DNA of 64,000 nt, taken from positions 62,001-126,000 of the forward strand of contig CALODL010000021.1 in the NCBI GenBank assembly GCA_942492115.1, in the 5' to 3' direction. Position 1 is the first letter of the stretch. Each line of letters starts with the position of its first letter. The stretch comes from CALODL01 sp942492115. Its GTDB lineage: Bacteria > Planctomycetota > Phycisphaerae > UBA1845 > CAIVHJ01. Under the pieces are notes generated by a model. It did no database searches. It saw nothing but the letters and a program-made list of their open reading frames with translations, and was not told where the DNA came from. A program made the position numbers and the translations under genes. Below, piece by piece: positions 1 through 8,537 of the stretch.

Positions 1-703
1 TCGCCCCCATCGAATCCTGGGCCGTTGCACCTCGAAAGAGTGGCTGCCCTGTCAGGCATTCGAAAAGGATGACTCCAAAGGACCAGATATCGGTACGCTT
101 GTCGAGAATGCGTCCTCTAGCTTGCTCCGGGCTCATGTATGCGGCTGTCCCCAACACGACTCCGGGTTGGGTGTACGCTGCCGTAATCGTCGCAGCATCG
201 GGAGTCGAGGATCGTGACTCTTCTTCCATCGCCTTGGCCAGGCCGAAGTCGAGGATTTTGACACAACCATCCGGACGAATCATGACATTCCCGGGCTTCA
301 GGTCACGATGGACAATGCCTTTATCGTGTGCGGCTTCGAGCCCCTCCGCCATTTGCCGCGCCACATCAAGAGCGTCTTCGACCTCGAGGCCGTCAGTCTT
401 CAACTTGTCGTCGAGCGTGACGCCCTCCACATGCTCCATGACGAGAAATCGAATGCCCTCGTGTTCATCGAATCCGTGGATCGATGCAATACTCGGATGA
501 TTCAATGATGCCAGCAAGCGGGCTTCACGTTGAAAACGCGCGATGCGTTCCGGATCGCGCGTGACCTCTGCAGGAAGCACCTTGATCGCTACCTGACGAT
601 CCAACGTTCGATCGTGGGCCAGATACACCTCACCCATGCCCCCCACACCCAGTGCGGACTGAATTTCATAACGGCCGAGTTGAGTCCCAGGAGTCAGTGG
701 CAT
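1..703 (-). CDS. Hanks-type Ser/Thr protein kinase, N-terminal part (runs off window)
   Basis: The reading frame is open from an ATG at 703 to the left edge, so only about 234 N-terminal residues are visible. They form most of a kinase domain: a glycine-rich loop with GVGGMGEVY, the VAIKV lysine, the HRDLKPGN catalytic loop, DFGLAKA, and GTAAYMSPEQARG followed by the TDIWSFGV helix. The N-terminus starts directly at the kinase domain, as in the kinase at 47074-49713. That relative carries a membrane segment and a TolB/WD40-like propeller after the kinase, so a similar C-terminus is likely beyond the window. All catalytic residues are present, so it should be active. Confidence 0.93.
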   Translation of the reverse strand, partial: MPLTPGTQLGRYEIQSALGVGGMGEVYLAHDRTLDRQVAIKVLPAEVTRDPERIARFQREARLLASLNHPSIASIHGFDEHEGIRFLVMEHVEGVTLDDKLKTDGLEVEDALDVARQMAEGLEAAHDKGIVHRDLKPGNVMIRPDGCVKILDFGLAKAMEEESRSSTPDAATITAAYTQPGVVLGTAAYMSPEQARGRILDKRTDIWSFGVILFECLTGQPLFRGATAQDSMGA

Positions 704-866
704 GGCAACCTCGAACAGGATTCAAAGATATGAACTCGGGGGGATCACCTTCACGCCCGAAACTGATGCACCCGAGCGTCGCTCCAAGCTGACTCTCACG
801 TAGGGCAGAAATGGGCATTGGTGTTATTCCGTATCGAATGGTCGGGCCTGGACACCCATGATATCG

Positions 867-1061
867 TCACGACCACTCGACAGCCACATACACCGTTTGT
901 CCGCGGTGCGACCGAAGAACCACCCCAGCGTACCCGGTGAGGAGCTGCCCAGGACAGGTCGGCTGATCCAGGCGGGCGATCGTGCCGTATGAACCGCAAG
1001 TCTGCGCCCACGCCTGATCCCGGTCCACGTCCTGGCTCTGCGCGACACAGTCGATGTGCAT
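867..1061 (-). CDS. Small hypothetical protein coupled to the upstream gene
   Basis: This 64-residue frame starts with an ATG that shares one base with the stop codon of the gene before it (TGATG), the usual arrangement for translational reinitiation. The protein has three cysteines, no signal peptide and no membrane segment, and I recognise no family. Support comes from the junction and from protein-like composition (for example LLTGYAGVVLRS). It would be the last gene of the operon that starts at 3065. It could instead be the remnant of a longer gene or a chance frame. The stretch from 703 to 866 shows nothing else. Confidence 0.45.
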   Translation of the reverse strand: MHIDCVAQSQDVDRDQAWAQTCGSYGTIARLDQPTCPGQLLTGYAGVVLRSHRGQTVYVAVEWS

Positions 1062-1924
1062 CAGGACGGCACGAATAGATTCTTGCCCTCGAATGCCTTC
1101 GTGCCGTTGAGATAACTGAAGTACTTGCGACACTCGCAGGACAGATATTCGATATCAATAGGCGTGAATCGCCGGCGGGCTTGCGGCCAGTAGGTCGATT
1201 GTAATTCGATCATGCGTTCGGCCGCCGCCTGGTGACTGGAGACACCGAGATGGGCCTGCAGCCGATCGAGGTACGGCGCTGCCCCGATACCGGTCGGTAC
1301 CGGGCTGTCGGGACGCATTGCCTCAGGATCGAACAAGGCCAGGTCGACCAGGGCCATGAAGATGGGAAAGTCATTGGTCATCTTGAAGCGCGCATTGATT
1401 GCCTCATTGGCCAGCATGACGTTACCGTTCGCACCAACGATGCACTCCAGCAGGAAGTCACGGCAGCGCGGAAACAAGTCGACACAAGCGTCGAGACGGT
1501 CGTAGGGTCGTCCCTCCCACATCGCCGGCACCACCGGATAGACCTCCGACTGCCACGGTTGCTCAACCTCGTTCAGTAAGGTGTGCCGCAGTCGACCCGG
1601 AGCAGCGAGCAGTTCTGCATTCAGTTCATTCAGCGTCTTTCGACGGTTACACCACCGGGCAAAGAACAGCGCCTGGATGAGATCGACCCGCGCGTGCTTC
1701 ACCGGCTCGGCGAAATGGAGAACCGCGCGGGTCCCTGGATCGTCCTCGCGGAATACGTTGAGGAACCGTCCCCGCTGAAATACCGGATCATCCGACCACG
1801 GCCCAGCGACCCCGCTGTCGCGCTTCAGTCGGATGCTCTCGCGCTCGCGACACCAGTCGAAGAATGCCTGGACCGGATCCGGGATGTCGATACCGTCGAG
1901 CGCCGTGCTGTAGGGATTGCTCAT
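1061..1924 (-). CDS. Protein resembling the 5-hmdU DNA kinase helical domain (HMUDK_hel / aGPT-Pplase group)
   Basis: The 287-residue protein has a largely helical pattern and motifs I associate with the HMUDK_hel / alpha-glutamyl-putrescinyl-thymine pyrophosphorylase-like families: AFFDWCRERESIR, PWSDDPVFQ, then FLNVFREDDPGTR, and a C-terminal GIGAAPYLDRL stretch. In phages these domains accompany enzymes that hypermodify thymine-derived bases; the function of cellular copies is unclear. The ATG at 1924 is chosen because it sits just before the conserved region; a GTG at 1963 would add 13 residues. It lies 93 bp after a small P-loop kinase gene and is coupled to the 64-aa gene that follows. 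The family call is by motif recall only. Confidence 0.6.
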   Translation of the reverse strand: MSNPYSTALDGIDIPDPVQAFFDWCRERESIRLKRDSGVAGPWSDDPVFQRGRFLNVFREDDPGTRAVLHFAEPVKHARVDLIQALFFARWCNRRKTLNELNAELLAAPGRLRHTLLNEVEQPWQSEVYPVVPAMWEGRPYDRLDACVDLFPRCRDFLLECIVGANGNVMLANEAINARFKMTNDFPIFMALVDLALFDPEAMRPDSPVPTGIGAAPYLDRLQAHLGVSSHQAAAERMIELQSTYWPQARRRFTPIDIEYLSCECRKYFSYLNGTKAFEGKNLFVPS

Positions 1925-2017
1925 ATGTCGATCCAACCCACAAGAACACCCATGCAGATCCACTGGGGCCGTCGCTCGAGGCGATCAGCCAATCCAGGGG
2001 CAGAGCATGATTTCCTC

Positions 2018-2566
2018 TTACCCGACTCCGAACGATTGCACAATCGCAGCGGTGATCTGAGACGGCGCCAGCGCTTCACGATACTCCAGGACTGGACACG
2101 TCTGCTCCGCCAGATAGGCCTCATGCCGCTTCAATGTCTTACCTTCGACATCGCCGATATCATAGCGCGCGGCCCAGGCAATGAAGTCCTCGTGGGTGGC
2201 ATACATGTCGCCGCCCGGCCGAATGCGCTCGCCAAAGCGCTCATACTCGCGGCAGCGCAAACGCTCCAGGCGTACGGCGGTCGGCACCCACAGAAATACG
2301 ACAAGGGTGAATTGGAGTTGCGGATAGGGCTCCCAACCCGCGACGCCTCCGGACAGCACCCAGCTGGAACTCTGTCGCACGTCGGCCGTCAGCAGAGCGC
2401 AGCGCTGGCGCGGGGAACGCTGGATTTGAAACGGTGGGTCAGCCCGTACATGGTAATAATCGTCGCTGTCGAAATGCGGCACGCCGAGAATGGCGGACAA
2501 CTCTCGACCGACTGTCGAGGCTCCACTGCCCGAGGCGCCCAGTATGTTGATCCGCCTGTCATCCAC
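2018..2566 (-). CDS. Small adenylate-kinase-like P-loop kinase/ATPase with atypical Walker A
   Basis: The 182-residue protein begins with a beta strand and P-loop, INILGASGSGAST, in which the usual Walker A lysine is replaced by alanine. A DSDDYY motif and a VVFLWVP strand follow, then the Arg-rich RLERLRCREYERFG stretch of small nucleotide or shikimate-type kinases. I recall a stand-alone family with this layout and a Thr or Ala in place of the lysine, so the change need not mean loss of function. The start is a GTG one base after the TGA of the DinB-like gene, suggesting coupled translation. The substrate is unknown. Confidence 0.75.
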   Translation of the reverse strand: MDDRRINILGASGSGASTVGRELSAILGVPHFDSDDYYHVRADPPFQIQRSPRQRCALLTADVRQSSSWVLSGGVAGWEPYPQLQFTLVVFLWVPTAVRLERLRCREYERFGERIRPGGDMYATHEDFIAWAARYDIGDVEGKTLKRHEAYLAEQTCPVLEYREALAPSQITAAIVQSFGVG

Positions 2567-2567
2567 G

Positions 2568-3065
2568 TCAGCCGAACACCGGTTGCAGATTGAGGCTCTT
2601 GCGCACGACGGTCAGCTGGCCCACATGAACCATTTCGTGGCAGGCCACTGCGTTCATCAGCGCCGAACGATCCTTGGCGAAACCGTGCCACTGCTCCGGG
2701 AGTAACTCGGCCAACCGGTCGACGTTGGCCTTGAAGTAGTCGATGAACGCTGCTCTTTGAGCATCAAGCTGCGCACGGATCTCGGGAATGGGCGGATAGT
2801 CGGCCATGTTGTCGCTCGGACGCGTGCCCTGAGCGAAACGCTCGGCCCACGATGGCGGCAGGGTACTCTCGTGGTCATCGACCAGGCCCTCGAGCACTGA
2901 ATCATCTTCCCAGGCGACATGTCCGGCAATCCAGATGGCATTGTTTCCGCCCGGGACAGGCACGCGGTTCCACAGCTCATCCGGCGTACCGTCGAGGAAC
3001 GCAAGAGTCATGCGCCGGGCAAAGTTCAACGATGCAAGTCCGGTGTGGAGCTCTCTGGACGACAT
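2568..3065 (-). CDS. DinB-like four-helix metalloprotein
   Basis: The 165-residue protein matches the DinB/YfiT-like superfamily: an N-terminal helix with LNFARRM, a central WIAGHVAWEDD motif and a C-terminal ACHEMVHVGQLTV motif. The three histidines (GHVAWE, CHE, VHVGQ) are the likely metal ligands. Family members are thiol-dependent transferases or of unknown function. The ATG at 3065 has a GAGG ribosome site 9 bases upstream; a start at 3107 would add 14 unconserved residues. It is the first gene of the operon running down to 867. Confidence 0.82.
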   Translation of the reverse strand: MSSRELHTGLASLNFARRMTLAFLDGTPDELWNRVPVPGGNNAIWIAGHVAWEDDSVLEGLVDDHESTLPPSWAERFAQGTRPSDNMADYPPIPEIRAQLDAQRAAFIDYFKANVDRLAELLPEQWHGFAKDRSALMNAVACHEMVHVGQLTVVRKSLNLQPVFG

Positions 3066-3169
3066 GCTCACGGCCTCGTACGAACGGTCGGCTCGCCAGT
3101 GCAACATGCCGGGCGAGCCTGAGTTGGCGACAGATCACCTGCGTGGACGCCGATAGATGACCCAACTGA

Positions 3170-4471
3170 TCATTCAGATATCTCGGTCTTTTCCAGATGC
3201 TGGTAGATCGCTGGAAGCTGCTCGACATAGTCATCCGGAAAGACCAGGAACCCTGTCTCGTAATCGCGGATCAGTCCGCGCTCCTCCGCGGCCACCCCCA
3301 ACTGCAGATAGAGCATGATGTCAGAGCTGACCCATGGATTCTGGTGATAGTAGCTGTGACCCGTGAACGTCGACTCGTGACGCTGGGCCGCAGTCACATC
3401 GATCCACTGGGTGTTGTTACGGATGATCGCGTTGCGTTCATCATCGGACAGGTGCCCGATCGATTTGCCCAATCTGACATCACGGAAGATACTGCCGGAG
3501 ACACCGAGAGCCCTGTCTTTACGCGAAGCGTACACGGCCCAGCCCTGGGTGACGCGCCCCCCGCCATCGACACCGGCACTCAACGCCGTATCAAGGTCCA
3601 TATCCGGTGCGGCCATGACGACCCGACCGATTTTCGCCCGCCGTTGAGCCTCTTCATCGTCAAGATCATAGTACATCAGGCTGAGTTGACGCAGGGCCTC
3701 AACGACCACGGGGCATCCCGCGCTGTGACCGATGACATTAATGCATTCGGCGGTCGTGTTCTCGGCCAGAAATATCAGGAATTCACGCAACTGACGAATG
3801 GCAAAATTGGCGTTGGCCTTGTCCACCTGATAGGTCGTGATCTTCGCCTTGGATGGCCAATCAAAACTGACGACGACCCCGTCGCGCGCCATGTAGTGCC
3901 AGAACTCGCTGGTCAGTTCGAGATTGCCTTCGAAACGAGTGTAGAACCCGTGGACATACACGAGCACTTGCCGGCGACGACTGGATGCCAGGATCTCCTC
4001 GACATCTTCAACGAACCGCTCCGCAGGCGCACGATCGACGCCGGGGGCATCCCAGTCACGATCGAAGCGATATGTGTCGGGCCAGACACTGCTCCACAGC
4101 GCCCCATACTCTTCATACGCTACCACGTCGATTGTCGGATTCTTCCGACGGCGCTCGGCGCGGGATGCCTTGACCAGTTCTGGCCAGGTCATGCCGGCTC
4201 CAATGTCGACCGTGGCCCGCCCGAGTCGCACCTCGCGACTGCGATCATTGGTGTAGAACGTCGCCGGGTCAGAATCCCCGGATAGCGTTCGGGTACTGGC
4301 CACGAACACGGGCACCGCCGATCCCTGACGCTCAGGCAGGACATCCTCGAACGGGTCGATCAGGCCGTCTCGCGCAATGGCGGGCGTCTCCATCAGCACC
4401 GCCTGATGAGAACATCCACTGCCGCAAAGGGTCACAATCAGCGCCAGCAGGTATGGTCTTGTGCACATCAT
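3170..4471 (-). CDS. DUF900-type alpha/beta hydrolase lipoprotein
   Basis: The 433-residue protein has a lipoprotein signal with a lipobox ending at Cys20 (LCGSGC), so it should be anchored to a membrane facing outward. The core is an alpha/beta hydrolase of the DUF900 type. VLVYVHGFYTRFEGN is the strand before the oxyanion region, GHSAGCP holds the nucleophile Ser250, AAPDMD follows, and a late GHSYYHQNP may supply the histidine. The substrate is unknown; an esterase or lipase-like activity is likely. An AAGGCG ribosome site precedes the tandem ATG codons. It appears to be transcribed alone. Confidence 0.85.
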   Translation of the reverse strand: MMCTRPYLLALIVTLCGSGCSHQAVLMETPAIARDGLIDPFEDVLPERQGSAVPVFVASTRTLSGDSDPATFYTNDRSREVRLGRATVDIGAGMTWPELVKASRAERRRKNPTIDVVAYEEYGALWSSVWPDTYRFDRDWDAPGVDRAPAERFVEDVEEILASSRRRQVLVYVHGFYTRFEGNLELTSEFWHYMARDGVVVSFDWPSKAKITTYQVDKANANFAIRQLREFLIFLAENTTAECINVIGHSAGCPVVVEALRQLSLMYYDLDDEEAQRRAKIGRVVMAAPDMDLDTALSAGVDGGGRVTQGWAVYASRKDRALGVSGSIFRDVRLGKSIGHLSDDERNAIIRNNTQWIDVTAAQRHESTFTGHSYYHQNPWVSSDIMLYLQLGVAAEERGLIRDYETGFLVFPDDYVEQLPAIYQHLEKTEISE

Positions 4472-4807
4472 TTCGCCTTGCGATTACGGCGATGGTCGCG
4501 ATCTCACAACCAACGCCAATGTTTGCGTCGCCAAGTCTCGACGATCGATGACCTGAAGGGCCGGCGACATCTTCGGCAGAGTGTGGTCCAGATGTTGTCA
4601 TGCAACGCCGGTCCCGCGTAGCCGATACCCGAGTCCTCGAGTGGGTCGCCGAATTGAGATAGTAGTATCCAGTGCCCCGCTTGTCACGATCGACGCCTAC
4701 CGGCGGCAGCACAGGCCGCCAGCACTTCGATATGAGCAGAATGGCCCCGGTGAGCAACTGAGTCGACTCACCAGGGCCAGATGTATCAGGACAGTGTCAG
4801 GATCTGC
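4472..4807. other. Intergenic region without a gene
   Basis: These 336 bases separate the ends of two minus-strand genes. Apart from the strong hairpin near the right end (listed separately), I see no open frame with a ribosome site and no RNA gene. The promoter of the DUF900 gene should lie here. Confidence 0.5.
4743..4778 (-). terminator. Strong hairpin downstream of the 959-aa protein gene
   Basis: GGCCCCGGTGAG at 4743-4754 pairs with CTCACCAGGGCC at 4767-4778, with a single C-A mismatch. The loop itself contains the palindrome TGAGTCGACTCA. It begins about 30 bases after the stop of the minus-strand gene at 4808. No T-run follows on the minus strand, so it is a weak or Rho-assisted terminator candidate, or a 3'-end stabiliser. 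Confidence 0.45.
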
Positions 4808-7687
4808 TTACTGGCGGCCAAGTTGCTTGCCCTTGCTACGGTTGGCCTGACGCTCCTTGATGAGCCCTCTGGCCCGCAGCTTGGTTGGATCAAATCCGCG
4901 CGACCTGGCGTAGCCGGGGGTCAAGTAGATGCCCACGCTGCTCTTGACCTTGATGTTTCGACCCTTGTGGGTCACATCGAACGTCGTCCCGGTTGGTTCG
5001 AGATCACTGCCCACTTCCGTAATCGTGAACTGCACGGCTTCCAGTTCGTTGTCGACAACCGCCGACAACGCCTCATAGTCACTGATAAATCCTTCCGGCG
5101 GCGAAACACTGGCGGTCACACCCCAGTCACCGACGCTCTCGAAGACGAACGGATACAGTTGGTCGACATCATCCCACACGACGAACTCAGGCTCGATGAT
5201 GAGCAGTTCGGATCCAGTCAAGCGTGTGGTCTTGCCGGGCACCTTCTTGCCATTGGCCTTGACGATCTGCTGGAGATGTTTGGTCTTGACCTGCCCGCAT
5301 TCGAGGCCACCGGCACTCACGCCCAATGGATCCGGAAGCACCGTTTTGGTGGCATCTGCAGAAATCACCAGGTAGTTCCCTGGTGGGAGATCGATCATAC
5401 ACTCACCGTTGTCATCCGTAAGGGCATCCGTCCCGTCGGGATTCGTGCAGCAATTCGTGGGCGTACAGTTATCGACAATGCACTGGTAGTGCTGGTGAGA
5501 GATCCCACCACAGACATCCCGCGCACAGCTGCCGTCAGATTTGTCATATCCGCACACTTCGATTCCGACAAGGGGCGCCTTGGAAGAACCCGGCGCGGCA
5601 CCCTGGCCCACCGTGTGTTGTGTGGCTTCGATATGAATGGCAGAACCGTACAAAATCGCAATGTCCAGCACATCTGATGTGGTGTTGCCGCACTCGTCCT
5701 CGGCCGTATATGTCACCGGGGTCACCGCACCGGCGGTGAAATCAATTGGGCGATCATCGCTGATCGTAACGCCACCGCAGACATCGCTTCCCGTGGCGTC
5801 TGGCAGTACCACGTTGACTGCACCCGCACACTCCAGATCGGTCGCGACGATGCGCGTCGTGTCGACGAACAGATCCGGGCTCGTCGTGTCCTCGATCGCA
5901 AAGCTCGCACCGGTTGGAGAGCTGAGTAAACAGTCGTCTGTTGCCGTGAACATCACCGTAGCAGAACCGGTCGTGCCACACGCATACGAGAGCCCATCGA
6001 AATCATTGCTCCACGAAAAACCGCCGCACACATCGGTGGCTGCCGCCCCGCCGTTCGTATTGAGCCAGCCATTCAGGTCCGCTACATTTCCTGCACCATC
6101 ACATTCGACGGTCAGGTTCGCTGCCGCCGTCTCGATCTCAGGCGGGGTCGTGTCCTGTATTTCGAACGTCGCAGTGGTCGTCGAGCATGCCCCGTCCTGA
6201 CAGTCGGTATCGCTCAGGCCACACGCGTCCGCAGCGGTAAACGTGACCTCCGCCGATCCCGTCGCTCCACAGGTATCCGATAGAGCAGTGTAGTCATTGC
6301 TGAATGTCACGGCTCCACATGTATCCGTAGCGACGGCTCCGCCGTGGGCACCAAGCCAATCAGCGAGCGCAGCCGCATTGCCGGATCCATCGCATTCGAC
6401 CGTACTGTTGGCCGCACTCGAGGTCAGTGTCGGAGCGTTCGTATCCACGAGCCCAACAGTTGCCTGACAGGTCGAAGTCGCGGTACCGTCACTGACGGCC
6501 AGCGTAACGCTGCAATTGTTACAACAGTCGCTGTTCATCGTCAGGGTCGGCATCTCGGCCGTGTTGCTGCTGAACGACCCGCCCGGACAGTTGGTGGTCC
6601 ACAGATAGGTCAGAGAATCAGCATCCGGGTCCGAGGATCCACTGGCGCTGACCGCCCCTGAGGAGGTCGTCGGGTTACCACATTCGATCAAGTATGGCCC
6701 GCCCGCGTCACACGTGGGCGCCTGGTTGCCCGTGATCACATCAAGCGTGCAGTCGTCATTCATCGTTCCGACCAGGATGGTCTCGGTAAAACAGTCCAGG
6801 AACGAGATGGTTACTGGCGAGAACCCCAAACCAAAGCTGATGGAGTTGGACCCACCGACCTCGTCGCACTCTCCGGCTTCACTCTCGAACCCGATATCGG
6901 GACAGCATTCCGTGCACCCCGGTACATCCTGGAACACCTGGCACAGGCCCGAACTGACGTTGGCAAACGGAGAGCCTATTTCTTCGCACGATTGGTGGTC
7001 CGTCCCAGCAATATCGGCGAAGTCCTGAGTATAATATCCCGACACGACGCCGATACCGGCACTACAGTCGAACTGTACGCCAGAACATGTTGTCTTGTAA
7101 CAGCCGTAGTCGCCATCACGACCATAAATGTTCCCCACTTCCACGATTTCAACCGCATCAGCGCACGCCGCGCCGGCACTGGTCCCGAACGTCACCGTTC
7201 GTGGTGATGGATCGAGGTCCTGGATTTCACAAATGGGAGAACTGTACAGCCCCACACAGAGGTTCTGATCGAAGAGATCACCACCGTTCTTGGGTGGACC
7301 GCATACTGCCTCCGTCAGATTCAGGAAGTAACAATTGAGGCCGTCTTTGCACTTACCAGGCCCCAATGGATAGGTCGAGATGATTTCGCACGACTCGCCG
7401 ACATCCTGGCACTCCACGCAATCAGGACCGTTGTCCTTGCAGCTGTTTCGATTACTGTTACAGCTGGTTTTACAGCTATTGCACGCGCCAGAATTCGGAC
7501 ACGCACCGAAACAACAGTCCAATGCGCATCCCACATTGCATCCCGCCCAAATGAAGTCACACCCTGTATTGTGCAGATTGATGTCAGCCTCGTTCTGGCA
7601 ACACTGTCCCCAGGCATCACCAACCCCCGCAAGACAACAGGTCATGGCGACGACACTGCCGAAACAAACCGGACGATACTTTTTCAT
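4808..7687 (-). CDS. Large secreted protein with Cys-rich head and PKD/HYR-like repeats
   Basis: The 959-residue protein starts after an AAGGAA ribosome site and has a signal peptide of about 27 residues. The first 300 residues are very Cys-rich (for example a CQNEADINLHNTGCDFIWAGC-like spacing). One PKD-like domain follows (NQAPTCDAGGPY to CQATVGLV), then two or three HYR-like repeats that start with TVECDG.GN and end with the pattern TGSA.V.FTA.D. A carboxypeptidase-regulatory-like segment (DDNGECMIDLPPGNYLV) and a basic, soluble tail close it. Such modules are structural, so a surface or matrix adhesin role is likely. No sorting motif is visible at the C-terminus. Confidence 0.85.
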   Translation of the reverse strand: MKKYRPVCFGSVVAMTCCLAGVGDAWGQCCQNEADINLHNTGCDFIWAGCNVGCALDCCFGACPNSGACNSCKTSCNSNRNSCKDNGPDCVECQDVGESCEIISTYPLGPGKCKDGLNCYFLNLTEAVCGPPKNGGDLFDQNLCVGLYSSPICEIQDLDPSPRTVTFGTSAGAACADAVEIVEVGNIYGRDGDYGCYKTTCSGVQFDCSAGIGVVSGYYTQDFADIAGTDHQSCEEIGSPFANVSSGLCQVFQDVPGCTECCPDIGFESEAGECDEVGGSNSISFGLGFSPVTISFLDCFTETILVGTMNDDCTLDVITGNQAPTCDAGGPYLIECGNPTTSSGAVSASGSSDPDADSLTYLWTTNCPGGSFSSNTAEMPTLTMNSDCCNNCSVTLAVSDGTATSTCQATVGLVDTNAPTLTSSAANSTVECDGSGNAAALADWLGAHGGAVATDTCGAVTFSNDYTALSDTCGATGSAEVTFTAADACGLSDTDCQDGACSTTTATFEIQDTTPPEIETAAANLTVECDGAGNVADLNGWLNTNGGAAATDVCGGFSWSNDFDGLSYACGTTGSATVMFTATDDCLLSSPTGASFAIEDTTSPDLFVDTTRIVATDLECAGAVNVVLPDATGSDVCGGVTISDDRPIDFTAGAVTPVTYTAEDECGNTTSDVLDIAILYGSAIHIEATQHTVGQGAAPGSSKAPLVGIEVCGYDKSDGSCARDVCGGISHQHYQCIVDNCTPTNCCTNPDGTDALTDDNGECMIDLPPGNYLVISADATKTVLPDPLGVSAGGLECGQVKTKHLQQIVKANGKKVPGKTTRLTGSELLIIEPEFVVWDDVDQLYPFVFESVGDWGVTASVSPPEGFISDYEALSAVVDNELEAVQFTITEVGSDLEPTGTTFDVTHKGRNIKVKSSVGIYLTPGYARSRGFDPTKLRARGLIKERQANRSKGKQLGRQ

Positions 7688-7916
7688 GCTTCATTCCTTG
7701 TGTGGTTGCTGATGGTTGATCAGGACCTCTCGAGTCACGCCCGAACGCAGCTCATGCACGAAGTCGGTCTTCTGCTCCCTGGAGCCTGGTTCCGACGCCG
7801 TGCACCCTGATTACGAAATCAGCCCGGATGGCCCGCCAGGAAACCGGGCACCAACACATAAGTCTTTATGACCAAACACTTTGTGTGAAATATTGCGGGT
7901 TTCTATACTGGGGGGA

Positions 7917-8519
7917 ATGGATGCGAATACACCGCCCGACCCTGCAGACTGCCGTTCCCAGCACGCCAGTGACCTTCTGGCGCAGATCAACGCTGGAGAC
8001 GCGGCGGCAGCTGAGATGCTGCTGCCCATCGTATATGAGCAACTTCGCGCCGTTGCGGGCGGATTCTTTCGTGCACAGGCAGGACACCAGACACTTCAAC
8101 CCACCGCCCTGGTCCATGAAGCGTACATCAAGATCATCGGCGGCAAGAACCAGGACTGGGAAAGCAGGGCCCATTTCTGTGCCGTGGCCTCGATGGCCAT
8201 GCGCCAGATCCTCCACGATCGAGCGCGCATGCGGCGCACCGCCAAGCGCGGCGGCGGCGCGCAGCGCGTGCCGCTGGACCATATCGAGACCCCGTCTGGC
8301 CGCGATCTGATCAACCTGGTGGCCCTGGACGATGCGCTGACGCGACTTGCCGACATCGACCCACAGCAAGCACGTATCGTCGAGTTGCGTTTCTTCGGTG
8401 GCCTGACCGTCGCAGAGGTTGCCCGTGTTCTGGATATCCCACTACGCACCACCGAGCGCGAGTGGCAACACGTCCGACTATGGCTGCGCCGAGAGATCGA
8501 TAGCGACGACAAGGGGTGA
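7917..8519 (+). CDS. ECF-type RNA polymerase sigma factor (planctomycete X6-like group)
   Basis: The 200-residue protein shows the layout of the ECF subgroup common in planctomycetes: an N-terminal DLLAQINAGDAAAAEMLLP helix, TLQPTALVHEAYIKI in sigma region 2, FCAVASMAMRQILHDRAR, a KRGGGAQRVPLD linker, and a region-4 helix-turn-helix with VAEVARVLDIPLRTTEREW. The ATG at 7917 directly follows a GGGGGGA ribosome site; an in-frame start at 7881 has none. It converges on the TPR kinase at 8538-11147, with 18 bases between the two stops. Kinase-linked ECF factors are thought to be controlled by phosphorylation, so the two genes are likely partners. Confidence 0.92.
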   Translation: MDANTPPDPADCRSQHASDLLAQINAGDAAAAEMLLPIVYEQLRAVAGGFFRAQAGHQTLQPTALVHEAYIKIIGGKNQDWESRAHFCAVASMAMRQILHDRARMRRTAKRGGGAQRVPLDHIETPSGRDLINLVALDDALTRLADIDPQQARIVELRFFGGLTVAEVARVLDIPLRTTEREWQHVRLWLRREIDSDDKG

Positions 8520-8537
8520 ACGCACGACCGCGCCCAG

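Noticed and set aside
867..3065. A complete phage-type thymine hypermodification cluster
   Set aside because: There is no TET/JBP-type hydroxylase, hydroxymethyltransferase, glycosyltransferase or phage gene nearby; only two parts resemble such enzymes.
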